24,995 nt of DNA from JAOUGY01 sp050329955. GTDB lineage: Bacteria > Actinomycetota > Acidimicrobiia > Spongiisociales > ZC4RG35. A program made the position numbers and the translations under genes. The DNA lies in assembly GCA_050329955.1 (NCBI GenBank), contig JBHJOH010000240.1, forward strand, positions 1 to 24,995, given 5' to 3'. The notes beneath the pieces are model-generated. The model was not told where the DNA came from and did not search any database. It was given only the letters and a program-made list of their open reading frames with translations. Below are positions 1 through 7,134 of the stretch, one piece after another (within the stretch, counting starts at the first letter, position 1; every line of letters starts with the position of its first letter).

Positions 1-196
1 GGAACGCCTCATGCTCGGCCTGCGTCGGAGCGCCGGTGTGCTGGCCGGGGAGGGTGGTGCAGCGTTGCTCGCCTCCGCTGACGGCCGCCGGCTGGTCGAG
101 GCCGGGGTCGTGACCGAGATCGATGGCCGCTTGATCGTCACCCGGCCTCTCCTGACCGACGAGGTGGTGAGGGCGGTCTTGGGGATGTCGGGATGA
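1..196 (+). CDS. hemW: HemW-like radical SAM protein, C-terminal end (5' truncated)
   Basis: The open frame enters from the left edge (first full codon at base 2) and stops at 194-196. The visible tail begins ERLMLGLR, which matches the conserved (E)xLMLGLR segment that opens the C-terminal domain of HemW/HemN-type proteins. It is followed by the usual pattern of a short helix, a GxV..IDGRLIVT strand, and a final helix with LLTDEVVRAVL. HemW is a heme chaperone related to oxygen-independent coproporphyrinogen oxidase; the radical SAM core would lie upstream, outside the window. Context agrees: hemW commonly sits just before hrcA-dnaJ in Actinomycetota, and hrcA follows here after three inserted genes. 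Only about 64 residues are visible, so the family call rests on this tail and on gene order. Confidence 0.7.
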   Translation, partial: ERLMLGLRRSAGVLAGEGGAALLASADGRRLVEAGVVTEIDGRLIVTRPLLTDEVVRAVLGMSG

Positions 197-202
197 GGCC
201 GT

Positions 203-217
203 GCCCCGAGCCGGGGC
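203..217 (+). terminator. Small GC hairpin after hemW (possible terminator)
   Basis: GCCCCG (203-208) and CGGGGC (212-217) form a perfect 6-bp stem with a 3-base loop, 7 bases after the hemW stop. There is no T-run, so this is at best a non-canonical terminator. Confidence 0.3.
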
Positions 218-289
218 GGCGATGCCCACCCGGGCCGACACAGTGACAACCGGGGCGCCTACCGTTGGGGACATGGAGGACGCATCCCG

Positions 290-1036
290 ATGAACGCCTC
301 GACGGCCGGTCGGCCGGTTCTGCTGGTGCACGGCGCCTGGCATGGGCCCTGGTGTTGGAACGACTGGGTTCACGAGCTCGCCGAGCGGGGGTACCGACCG
401 ATGACGGTGACCCTGCCCGGGCACGACACGCCCGGCGACGATCGCCGCCTGTGGCACCGCCTCGGTGACTACATCGACGAGGTGGTCGGTCAGCTCCGCT
501 TTCTCGGGCCTGAAACGGTGGTGGTTGGTCACTCGATGGGCGGTCTCGTCACCCAACGTGCCCTCGAGCAGGCACCCGCTCATCTCGCCATCCTGTTGGC
601 CTCGGTTCCTCCCCTCGGTGTGCTCGGGGCGACCGTGCGCACCGCCCGCAGGGCCCCACTGCCGTTCCTGCGCACCAATGCCACCCTGTCGATGTACCGG
701 CTGGTGGCCAATCCGACCCTGGCCCGTGACGCCTTCTTCACGCCCGACACGGAGGATCCCGATGTCGCCCGGTGCGCCGAGCTCCTGCAGAACGAGTCGT
801 ATCTCGCCTACCTCGAGATGCTGGCGGTGCGGGGCCGGCCCCGGAAGGGCGACACGCCGGTCGAGGTGATCGCCGCCGAGCGTGATGCCATCTTCTCGGT
901 GGCGGAGCAGAAACTGCTGGCGTTCCGCTACCGAACCGCCGTACATGTCGTCCCCGGTGCCGGCCACGATCTCATGTTGGGGCCGTGGTCGGGCGGGACG
1001 CTCGAGCTGGTGTGCGAACTCATCGACGCCTCCTAG
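290..1036 (+). CDS. Alpha/beta hydrolase fold protein
   Basis: This 248-residue soluble hydrolase has the classic alpha/beta-hydrolase layout. An oxyanion-hole HGAWHG sits at residues 14-19, a nucleophile elbow GHSMGG at 80-85 (Ser82), a likely acid Asp199 in the AERDAIF loop, and a catalytic His226 in GAGHD. It has no signal peptide, so it should act in the cytoplasm on an ester-like or related small substrate that cannot be named from sequence. It resembles the esterase/hydroxynitrile-lyase-type subgroup (HGAWHGxWxW opening). The ATG at 290 is preferred because GGAGGA lies at 275-280, 9 bases upstream. The gene is convergent with the alkylation-repair gene, and their stop codons overlap in a CTAG. 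Confidence 0.85.
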   Translation: MNASTAGRPVLLVHGAWHGPWCWNDWVHELAERGYRPMTVTLPGHDTPGDDRRLWHRLGDYIDEVVGQLRFLGPETVVVGHSMGGLVTQRALEQAPAHLAILLASVPPLGVLGATVRTARRAPLPFLRTNATLSMYRLVANPTLARDAFFTPDTEDPDVARCAELLQNESYLAYLEMLAVRGRPRKGDTPVEVIAAERDAIFSVAEQKLLAFRYRTAVHVVPGAGHDLMLGPWSGGTLELVCELIDAS

Positions 1037-1037
1037 G
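1032..1037. other. Shared CCTAGG stop palindrome between convergent genes
   Basis: The plus-strand hydrolase stops with TAG at 1034-1036 and the minus-strand repair gene with TAG read from 1035 down to 1033. Both stops come from the palindrome CCTAGG, so the two reading frames overlap by four bases with no intergenic terminator. Confidence 0.9.
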
Positions 1038-1782
1038 GACCGCCTGATCGTGCCCCCCGGCGGGACCGTTCCATGACGGCGGCGGCCTGGGTGGGGGAGA
1101 GGCGTTTGACGGCTTCCCTGAGGGTGACGCCGGAGGCCCGCTCCGCCCGGGGCAGGATCCACTCGTACACCAGGTCTGGTCGTTTGCGGGCGGTATCGCG
1201 CAGCACCCAGCCGATCGCCTTGCGGATGAAGAATTCGCGTTCGTCGAGCATGGCGTCGGCATGGCGGCAGAAGCGGTCCCAGTTGCCTCCGCCGGTACGC
1301 AGCGCCGCCAGGTGGGCCAGCAGTGCCGAGCGACGGATCCAGAAGTCGTCATCATCGGCCCAACGATCGAGAACGGCGTCGGCCGCGTGGGGATGGCGAT
1401 CGAGCAGGGGCCCGACCACTCCGATCGCCAAGGGGTCGACCAGCGCCCAGGTGTGCGCTTGGCGCAGCATCGATTCGAGCAGGCCGAGATCGTCGACGCT
1501 CAGGTCCCGGAGCCGGGCCGAAGCAACCTCGACCGCCGCCATGCGACGTTCGTGGACCGGGATCGACCACAGCGTTTCGATCAGTTCCATCAGGTCCCGG
1601 TGGGCGAGACCGCCCGCCCGGGCGAGGGCGGCACGGGTGATCCGGCGGATGTCGGGGATACCAACCCCGTAGTGCACCAGGTCGCTCTTCAGGTAGCGCC
1701 GTTCGTGCTCGGCGCGTTCAGGCGTGCCCGCCTCCAGCAGCGCCCGGTCGATGATCCCGACAGTGCCCATGACTCCGATCAT
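1033..1782 (-). CDS. AlkD-like DNA alkylation repair protein
   Basis: This 249-residue all-helical protein matches the DNA alkylation repair (AlkC/AlkD, HEAT-like repeat) family. Diagnostic segments are YLKSDLVHYGV near residues 30-40, TWALVDPLAIGVVG at 111-124 with the conserved Trp and Asp, and FFIRKAIGWVLRD at 184-196 with another conserved Trp. AlkD enzymes are DNA glycosylases that remove N3- and N7-alkylated purines without flipping the base. The start at 1782 is chosen because the open frame extends much further only by running antisense through the SulP gene; Met at 1770 is a close alternative. It diverges from the SulP gene across about 80 bases and ends tail-to-tail with the hydrolase. 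Residues 239-249 are a basic tail. Confidence 0.85.
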   Translation of the reverse strand: MIGVMGTVGIIDRALLEAGTPERAEHERRYLKSDLVHYGVGIPDIRRITRAALARAGGLAHRDLMELIETLWSIPVHERRMAAVEVASARLRDLSVDDLGLLESMLRQAHTWALVDPLAIGVVGPLLDRHPHAADAVLDRWADDDDFWIRRSALLAHLAALRTGGGNWDRFCRHADAMLDEREFFIRKAIGWVLRDTARKRPDLVYEWILPRAERASGVTLREAVKRLSPTQAAAVMERSRRGARSGGP

Positions 1783-1852
1783 GTCAGTTCGGCGCTCACC
1801 ACGCACCCACGCTCCGGCAATCCTGTTTGGCCGTTCGTGGGTGCCGTGGTCG

Positions 1853-1858
1853 TACGAT
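1853..1858 (+). promoter_or_regulatory. -10-like box TACGAT before the SulP gene
   Basis: TACGAT fits the actinobacterial TANNNT consensus and ends 6 bases before the ATG at 1865. No Shine-Dalgarno is evident, so transcription could begin at or near the A of the start codon (leaderless). No convincing -35 is visible. Confidence 0.4.
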
Positions 1859-1864
1859 CGGCTC

Positions 1865-3502
1865 ATGCCCCGCCGCTTGATGGATGGATCCACCCCGATC
1901 CGGGTGGGCTCCGCCATACGCGGCGTCGTCCGGCAGGGGTACGGCCGTGACGATGCCAAAGCCGATCTGCTGGCGGGTGTGATCACGGGTGTGGTGGCGC
2001 TGCCACTTTCGATGGCGCTGGCCATCGCGGCGGGGGCGCCACCCCAGCACGGGTTGTTCACCGCCATCGTCGGGGGCATCGTGATCGCGCTGGCCGGTGG
2101 TTCGATGCACTCGGTGTCCGGCCCGACTGCGGCGTTCGTGGTGCTGCTGGCCCCGGTCACCGCCCAGTACGGGTTTGCCGGGCTGGCGATGGCCAGTCTC
2201 ATGGCCGGCGTCATCATGCTGGCGATGGGGCTGGCCAGGCTGGGCAAGCTCATCCAGTTCATCCCCCATCCGGTCACCACCGGATTCACGGCCGGGATCG
2301 GCGTGGTGATCGCTTTCCTCCAACTCGGCGATGTGCTCGGGGTCGGATCGATCTCGGGTGAGCACCTGTGGGACCGACTGGCGGCTCTCGCTGCTCGCAT
2401 GAGTGATGTTCGCTGGCAGGAGATGATGCTGGCGCTGGTCACGATCGGGATCATCCTCGGTCTCCCCCGATTCTCCAGGCGCATCCCCTCCCCGTTGGTG
2501 GCGCTGGTGGTGGCCGCGGTGTTGGGGGCCGTTCTCGCCGCCGCCGGTCACGAGGTGGTGACGATCGGAACCCGCTTCGGTGGCATCCCGGCCGTGCCCC
2601 CGCTTCCGACACTGCCGTGGGCGGGAGGTGGCATCGATCTGACGGTGGTCCGTGCCTTGTTGGGGCCGGCATTGGCCATCGCCCTGCTCGGTGCCATCGA
2701 ATCACTGCTGTGCGCGGTGGTAGCCGATGGGATGACCGGAGCCCGCCACGACTCCGACGCAGAATTGATCGGCCTCGGGCTGGGAAACATCGTGGCGCCC
2801 TTCTTCGGCGGGTTCGCCGCCACCGGGGCCATCGCCCGTTCGGCCACCGCCATCCGAGCCGGCGCACGCACCCCGCTGGCGGTGGTGGTCCACTCGGTGT
2901 TCATCCTGATCGCCATGCTCGCCCTCGCCCCGTTGTTGGGCACGTTGCCAATGGCTGCGATGGGCGGGCTGTTGCTGGTGGTGGCGTGGAACATGAGCGA
3001 CGTCGGCCACTTCATTCGGATCCTCCGGACCGCTCCCCGGAGTGACGTGATGGTGCTGTTGGTGTGTTTCGGGCTCACCGTGGCGTTCGACATGGTGATC
3101 GCAGTGGGGGTGGGCGTCGTCCTGGCCGCCTTCCTCTTCATGCGCCGCATGATCGAGATCTCAGGAGCAACCCTGGTGGGAGCCCAGCATCCGAAGGCGG
3201 CCGGGATGATCGCGCCGGGCACCGTGCACTACGAGATCGCTGGCCCGCTCTTCTTCGGCGCCGCTCAGAAGGCCCTGGAAGCGCTCACCACGGTCGATCA
3301 CACCGTCGATACGGTGATCATCGATTTGGGGGACGTGCCGGCCATCGACGCCACCGGCCTGGTAGCCCTCGAGTCGGCCCTCCAGCACCTGCGTCGCTCC
3401 AGCGTCGTCGTCCGCATCGTCGATGTCCGCCCCCAACCCCTGCGCGCCCTCTTCAAGGCGGGCATCGTCGATGGCGAGGGCCTCACGGTCATGGCGGCAT
3501 GA
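1865..3502 (+). CDS. SulP-family anion transporter with STAS domain
   Basis: This 545-residue integral membrane protein belongs to the SulP/SLC26 family. The N-terminal part (from about residue 30) has the family signature run DLLAGVITGVVALPLSMA, followed by GGSMHSVSGPTAAF, FIPHPVTTGFTAGIGV and many hydrophobic segments consistent with the usual 12-14 helices. GGFAATGAIARSATAI in the middle matches the conserved SulP motif. The last 90 or so residues form a cytoplasmic STAS domain (DVPAIDATGLVALE) like anti-sigma-factor antagonists. Substrate may be sulfate, bicarbonate or another anion; sequence alone does not decide. ATG 1865 is chosen because the conserved region starts soon after and a -10-like box ends 6 bases upstream; ATG 1880 is possible. 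It stands alone, divergent from the alkylation-repair gene. Confidence 0.9.
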   Translation: MPRRLMDGSTPIRVGSAIRGVVRQGYGRDDAKADLLAGVITGVVALPLSMALAIAAGAPPQHGLFTAIVGGIVIALAGGSMHSVSGPTAAFVVLLAPVTAQYGFAGLAMASLMAGVIMLAMGLARLGKLIQFIPHPVTTGFTAGIGVVIAFLQLGDVLGVGSISGEHLWDRLAALAARMSDVRWQEMMLALVTIGIILGLPRFSRRIPSPLVALVVAAVLGAVLAAAGHEVVTIGTRFGGIPAVPPLPTLPWAGGGIDLTVVRALLGPALAIALLGAIESLLCAVVADGMTGARHDSDAELIGLGLGNIVAPFFGGFAATGAIARSATAIRAGARTPLAVVVHSVFILIAMLALAPLLGTLPMAAMGGLLLVVAWNMSDVGHFIRILRTAPRSDVMVLLVCFGLTVAFDMVIAVGVGVVLAAFLFMRRMIEISGATLVGAQHPKAAGMIAPGTVHYEIAGPLFFGAAQKALEALTTVDHTVDTVIIDLGDVPAIDATGLVALESALQHLRRSSVVVRIVDVRPQPLRALFKAGIVDGEGLTVMAA

Positions 3503-3569
3503 TCGGGCGAATGCAGGCCTTGGGCGACGGCTCGACTCCCCGCCCATCGACCACCGATGCAGTAGGTTC

Positions 3570-3596
3570 TTATCACTCTCACCCGTCGACTGCTAG
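3570..3596 (+). promoter_or_regulatory. CIRCE-like HrcA operator
   Basis: Known CIRCE is TTAGCACTC-N9-GAGTGCTAA. Here TTATCACTC (3570-3578) is followed by exactly nine bases and GACTGCTAG (3588-3596), giving one and two mismatches in the half-sites. It sits directly before hrcA and overlaps the presumed promoter, so HrcA bound here would block its own transcription. Confidence 0.75.
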
Positions 3597-3599
3597 CCT
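3594..3599 (+). promoter_or_regulatory. hrcA -10 box TAGCCT
   Basis: TAGCCT lies 9 bases before the hrcA ATG. TTATCA at 3570-3575 could be the -35 at an 18-base spacing. Both elements lie within or against the CIRCE-like operator, and the transcript would have almost no leader. Confidence 0.5.
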
Positions 3600-3608
3600 C
3601 ATTGCACC

Positions 3609-4637
3609 ATGGACGATCGCATCGACGAGCGCCGCACGGACGACCCGAAGCACGACCGCAAGGACGAGCGGAGGAACGCCATTCTCCGGGCCCTGGTCGA
3701 GGAGCACATCCGGACCGGCGAGCCCGTCAGCTCCCGCGGCGTCCTCGACGCCACCGGTCTCCATGTTTCCGGCGCCACCATCCGCAACGAGTTGGCTTAC
3801 CTGGACCGTGAGGGCTACGCCGTCCAGCCGCACACCTCGGCGGGTCGGGTTCCCACCGCCAAGGCCTACCGGTACTACGTCGACCATCTCCAGCCGGGCC
3901 GGCCGGGCAGCGTCGTGCAGAACCGGGTCGCCCAGTTCTACTCCACCATGCACCTCGAGTTGGGCAAACTCCTCAAGGCCACCACCGAGTTGCTCACCGA
4001 CATCACCCACTACCCGGCGGTTGCCATCGGTCCGGGCCCGTCGGGCGAACGGGTGAAAGCGATCCACCTCGTTCAGATGGGTGCGGTCACCGCGCTGGTG
4101 GTGGTGGTCACCGAATCGGGCCGGGTCAGCCAGGAGCTGTTGCGGTTGGATCATCCGGTCACGCCTGCCGAGCTCGACCGGGCCGAGCAGTACCTGGCCA
4201 GGGTCATGGTCGGCAAGGACCTCGGATCGTGGGCCGGGGAGCAGCATCCAGACATGGCTCCCGCCGAGCTGGCAGTGGTCGCGTCCGCCCGCGATGCCCT
4301 CGGTCGGGCCGCTGCCCAGAGTGCCGAGATCTATGTGGGCGGTACCCGCCAGATGGCCACGGTGTGGGACAACCTCAGCACCGTCCACCGGGTGCTCGAA
4401 GTGCTCGAGCGCGAGGCACGACTGTTGGAGATCATGGCCACCAATCACGGCACCGCCATCCAGATCGGATCCGAACTGGGCGACGAGCTGGACATGGCAG
4501 TGGTGTCGACCTCGTTCGAATCGGGACCGGCGGAGGGACGGATCGGGGTGATCGGGCCGATGCGCATGGACTACCGGTCGGTCATCTCGGCGGTCGAGAC
4601 GGTGAGCCGTGAGCTCGGCGACAAGGTGTCCCCGTGA
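3609..4637 (+). CDS. hrcA: Heat-inducible transcription repressor HrcA
   Basis: The 342-residue product has the HrcA winged-helix N-terminus (ERRNAILRALVEEHI at 20-34; VSGATIRNELAYL at 53-65) and the highly conserved HTSAGRVPTAKAYRYYVD at 75-92, then the GAF-like middle and C-terminal part of the family. HrcA represses chaperone genes by binding CIRCE operators, and its folding depends on GroEL, so it releases DNA during heat stress. The first 20 residues are an extra charged, Asp/Arg-rich tail. ATG 3609 fits the -10 box placement and the CIRCE-like operator just upstream, which implies autorepression. The next gene, dnaJ, starts 59 bases later and has its own -10 box, so the two may be separately transcribed. 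Confidence 0.95.
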   Translation: MDDRIDERRTDDPKHDRKDERRNAILRALVEEHIRTGEPVSSRGVLDATGLHVSGATIRNELAYLDREGYAVQPHTSAGRVPTAKAYRYYVDHLQPGRPGSVVQNRVAQFYSTMHLELGKLLKATTELLTDITHYPAVAIGPGPSGERVKAIHLVQMGAVTALVVVVTESGRVSQELLRLDHPVTPAELDRAEQYLARVMVGKDLGSWAGEQHPDMAPAELAVVASARDALGRAAAQSAEIYVGGTRQMATVWDNLSTVHRVLEVLEREARLLEIMATNHGTAIQIGSELGDELDMAVVSTSFESGPAEGRIGVIGPMRMDYRSVISAVETVSRELGDKVSP

Positions 4638-4653
4638 CGGGCGTGGTGCGCCG

Positions 4654-4670
4654 GGCGGTCGTCGACCGCC
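4654..4670 (+). terminator. GC hairpin between hrcA and dnaJ
   Basis: GGCGGTC (4654-4660) and GACCGCC (4664-4670) form a perfect 7-bp stem with a 3-base loop. No T-run follows. It lies just before the dnaJ -10 box and could be a weak terminator, attenuator or operator. Confidence 0.35.
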
Positions 4671-4681
4671 GTACCGGCCTC

Positions 4682-4687
4682 TAGAAT
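4682..4687 (+). promoter_or_regulatory. dnaJ -10 box TAGAAT
   Basis: TAGAAT is a good TANNNT box ending 9 bases before the GTG start at 4697, the same geometry as hrcA. No Shine-Dalgarno is seen between them, so a leaderless or near-leaderless transcript is likely. Confidence 0.5.
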
Positions 4688-4696
4688 CGAGTCTTC

Positions 4697-5788
4697 GTGG
4701 CCAAGGACTATTACGCAACGTTGGGCGTCGCCCGTGATGCCCCAGCCGAAGACATCAAGAAGGCGTTCCGGCGGCTGGCGCGGGAGACCCATCCCGATGC
4801 CAATCCCGGTGACCCGGCGGCCGAAGCCCGATTCCGCGAGGTGGCCGAGGCCTACGAGGTCCTGAGCGATCCGGAGCGCCGCCGCCGCTACGACCGCGGT
4901 GACGTCTCGGATTTCGGCGATCTGTTCGGTGCCGGATTCGGCGGGTTCGACGATCTGTTGCGCTCGGTGTTCGGGGACTCCGGTCTGTTCGGAGCGGGCA
5001 CCCAGGCCCGATCCGGACCGCCCCGGGGCCGTGATGTGGGGGTCCGGGTGTCGGTGACGTTCGAGGAGGCCGCCTTCGGCACCGATGCCGAGGTGACATT
5101 CTGCACCAACATCTCTTGCGCGGTGTGCAAGGGCAGTGGGGCCAAGCCCGGCTCAGACCGCTTCACCTGCCCAACCTGCGGTGGCGCCGGGGCGGTACGC
5201 ACCGCCCGACGTGGCCTGCTGGGAACGGTGATGTCGGTCACGACCTGCCCAACGTGTTCCGGCGCGGGTGAGGTGATCTCGGAAGTGTGCGACAAGTGCT
5301 CGGGGGCGGGGGTTCATCCGGCCGACCGCACGGTCAAGGTGGAGGTCCCGGCAGGTGTCGATTCGGGGACGAGGCTGCGACTCACCCGGGAGGGCGAGGC
5401 TGCTCCCCGCGGCGGGCAGGCGGGCGACCTCTATGTCGAGATTGCCCTCGCACCCGACGCCCGCTTCGAGCGGGCCGGCGAGGACCTGGTGCACCGTGTG
5501 TCGATCGGCATGGTCCAGGCAGCGCTGGGAACCACTGTCGACATCCCGCTGGTGGAAGGTGGCGTCGAGAAACTGGTGATACCTCCCGGGACCCAGCCCG
5601 GTTGGGTGAGCCGGTTCGTCGGAAAAGGCATGGGTCGTCTCGGTCGACGAGGACGAGGAGACCTGCTGGTGCAGGTGTCGGTCACCGTCCCCACCGAGCT
5701 CACCGCCGAACAGGCCGAACTCCTCTCCAGGTTCGCCGAGACCGAAGGTGTGGATTCGGGCGTACGCCGCCGCCGACGGGGCCGCTGA
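4697..5788 (+). CDS. dnaJ: Chaperone DnaJ (type I J-protein)
   Basis: The 363-residue protein is a complete type I DnaJ. The J domain spans about residues 4-68 with HPD at 32-34. A short Gly/Phe-rich linker (about 72-108) follows, then four CxxC zinc motifs with paired cysteines at 141/144, 158/161, 184/187 and 198/201, then the substrate-binding C-terminal domain with VPAGVDSGTRLRL and GDLYVEIALAPDARFER. It stimulates DnaK ATPase and delivers unfolded clients. It starts with GTG at 4697, placed by the J-domain opening AKDYYATLGV. No CIRCE-like element is visible directly upstream. The neighbour rsmE begins 5 bases after its stop, so the two are probably co-transcribed. The basic RRRRRGR tail is slightly unusual. 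Confidence 0.96.
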   Translation: MAKDYYATLGVARDAPAEDIKKAFRRLARETHPDANPGDPAAEARFREVAEAYEVLSDPERRRRYDRGDVSDFGDLFGAGFGGFDDLLRSVFGDSGLFGAGTQARSGPPRGRDVGVRVSVTFEEAAFGTDAEVTFCTNISCAVCKGSGAKPGSDRFTCPTCGGAGAVRTARRGLLGTVMSVTTCPTCSGAGEVISEVCDKCSGAGVHPADRTVKVEVPAGVDSGTRLRLTREGEAAPRGGQAGDLYVEIALAPDARFERAGEDLVHRVSIGMVQAALGTTVDIPLVEGGVEKLVIPPGTQPGWVSRFVGKGMGRLGRRGRGDLLVQVSVTVPTELTAEQAELLSRFAETEGVDSGVRRRRRGR

Positions 5789-5793
5789 GTCTC

Positions 5794-6492
5794 GTGGCTC
5801 ACATCCCCCACCTGTATCTTCCGGAGCCGTGGGCGGGCCCCACGATCGACCTGGTCGGAGACCAGCGCCACCACCTCACCTCGGTGCTGCGGCTGCGCCC
5901 CGGCGAGGCGTGCTCGTACACCGACGGAGCCGGAACGATTGGCGACGGCACCTTCGACGGCACCGCCATTCAGCGCGGCCGGGAACGGGTGGTGGCCGAG
6001 ACCAGCAACGTGACGCTGGCCGTAGCCCCTCCCGCCAACAAGGACCGGCTCCGCTTTCTGGTCGAGAAGGTGGCCGAGTTGGGTGCTTGCAGGATCAGGT
6101 GGGTGTCGACCCGCTACGGCCAGGGCCGTCCACCCCGGGCCGACAAGTCCCACCAGTGGGCGGTCGGCGCCCTGGAACAGTCCCGCGGTGCCCGTCTCAC
6201 CATCGTCGACGATGACATGGTCAGCCTCGATCAGCTGACCGGAACCGTGCTGGCCGCCGACCAGTCCGGAGGACCCGTCCCGGCCATCGAAGGCCCGGTC
6301 ACACTCCTGATCGGACCCGAAGGCGGGTGGGCCCCCGGAGAGATCCCCGAGTCCATTCAAAGGATTGGGCTCGGTGATCGGGTGTTGCGGACGGAGACGG
6401 CGGCGGTGGTGGGCCTGTACGTGATGCAGGCAGAACGCAGAACGCCGAACGCCGAACGCCCGGACGTGGGCGGAAACGATCGGGATGCTTGA
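5794..6492 (+). CDS. rsmE: 16S rRNA m3U1498 methyltransferase RsmE
   Basis: The 232-residue protein has the RsmE/SPOUT hallmarks. An N-terminal PUA-like domain contains HHLTSVLRLRPGE (26-38), then KDRLRFLVEKVAELGA (83-98) and the knotted SAM-binding segment LLIGPEGGWAPGEI (171-184) followed by LGDRVLRTETAAV (193-205). The enzyme N3-methylates U1498 of 16S rRNA in the assembled 30S subunit. GTG 5794 is chosen because the family N-terminus (HIPHLYL) begins immediately and the dnaJ stop is 5 bases upstream; this implies coupling with dnaJ, a common arrangement in bacteria. The last 20 or so residues extend beyond the usual end and are encoded partly by a heptamer tandem repeat, so the C-terminal tail is probably dispensable. 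Confidence 0.92.
   Translation: MAHIPHLYLPEPWAGPTIDLVGDQRHHLTSVLRLRPGEACSYTDGAGTIGDGTFDGTAIQRGRERVVAETSNVTLAVAPPANKDRLRFLVEKVAELGACRIRWVSTRYGQGRPPRADKSHQWAVGALEQSRGARLTIVDDDMVSLDQLTGTVLAADQSGGPVPAIEGPVTLLIGPEGGWAPGEIPESIQRIGLGDRVLRTETAAVVGLYVMQAERRTPNAERPDVGGNDRDA
6430..6457 (+). repeat. Four tandem heptamers at the rsmE 3' end
   Basis: Two copies of GCAGAAC are followed by two of GCCGAAC, head to tail, encoding the non-conserved tail AERRTPNAERP. A 7-base unit is not a multiple of three, so gain or loss of a copy would shift the frame of the last residues. Confidence 0.8.
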
Positions 6493-6577
6493 GTGTTGGT
6501 GACCGCGAGTGGTTCGAGCATCCGTCGCCGCCTCCCCTCGCAGTGAACTTCGTGGCCACTCTCCGTGGTTTCGGTGC

Positions 6578-6606
6578 TACGCTGCCGTCGGGTGTTGGGT
6601 AGGAGG
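6578..6606 (+). promoter_or_regulatory. -10-like box and strong RBS of the BldD-like gene
   Basis: TACGCT at 6578-6583 fits TANNNT. AGGAGG at 6601-6606 is a full Shine-Dalgarno sequence 5 bases before the ATG at 6612 and decides that start over the later ATG at 6621. Confidence 0.5.
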
Positions 6607-6611
6607 ACTTG

Positions 6612-7052
6612 ATGGAAGCGATGGATCCACTGAATCAGCTCATCGGAGCACGCGTGCGGGAAGGCCGCCGTGCTCGGGGCTGGTCGCTGCTCGATGTCGA
6701 AGCGGCATCGAAAGGCGAGTTCAAGGCGTCGGTGCTGGGCGCCTACGAACGCGGTGAGAGGGCGCTCTCGGTGGCTCGTCTGCTTCGTCTGGCCTCGCTG
6801 CTGGAGATGTCTCCGATCGTGTTCCTCCCCGAGCCGCCGGAATCGCCCGAGGCAGTCATCGATCTTGCTGCGGCCGAGGCCGCCGGAGATCGCCAGGGCG
6901 AGACGATCGATCGGTTCCTCACCGCCATCCAGAACATGCGCAAGGGTGGTGCCCCCCGTGCGGCCGTTCGCCAGTCCGACCTGAAGGTGTTGGCGGCGCT
7001 GCTCGACCCGGGTGTGGTCCAGGGTCTGGCGTTGGAGGTCGACGACCAGTGA
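6612..7052 (+). CDS. BldD-like HTH transcriptional regulator
   Basis: The 146-residue protein has an XRE-type helix-turn-helix at about 8-74 (LIGARVREGRRARGWSLLDV, then VLGAYERGERALSVARLLRL). This resembles the BldD DNA-binding domain, whose SYERGDRAVTV segment is nearly the same. The C-terminal part (about 98-135) also aligns with BldD: RFLTAIQNMRKGG then VRQSDLKVLAAL. In streptomycete BldD this region binds tetrameric cyclic di-GMP through RxD-x8-RxxD. Here the second half is kept (Arg120, Asp123) but the first reads Arg-Lys-Gly (110-112), without the Asp and with a linker one residue shorter. It is a probable regulator with its own promoter; ligand response is doubtful. Placed just upstream of the phoH block, which has its own -10 box. 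Confidence 0.8.
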   Translation: MEAMDPLNQLIGARVREGRRARGWSLLDVEAASKGEFKASVLGAYERGERALSVARLLRLASLLEMSPIVFLPEPPESPEAVIDLAAAEAAGDRQGETIDRFLTAIQNMRKGGAPRAAVRQSDLKVLAALLDPGVVQGLALEVDDQ

Positions 7053-7101
7053 ACCGCGGGCGGCCCCCGACGCGGCGGCCGTTTCGGATCCTGGCCGGAT
7101 G

Positions 7102-7114
7102 GGAAAGCGTTTCC
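7102..7114. promoter_or_regulatory. Small palindrome near the phoH -35 region
   Basis: GGAAA (7102-7106), three bases, then TTTCC (7110-7114). It lies 20 bases before the phoH -10 box, where a repressor or activator could act. Short, so it may be chance. Confidence 0.25.
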
Positions 7115-7134
7115 GGTGCCTCCCGAGGTCCCGA

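Noticed and set aside
1796..2551. Minus-strand frame over the SulP gene and the upstream part of the alkylation-repair frame
   Set aside because: His/Gly/Asp-rich shadow; the plus-strand SulP motifs explain this DNA.
6430..6457. CRISPR-like repeat
   Set aside because: Units are only seven bases, without spacers; a simple tandem repeat.
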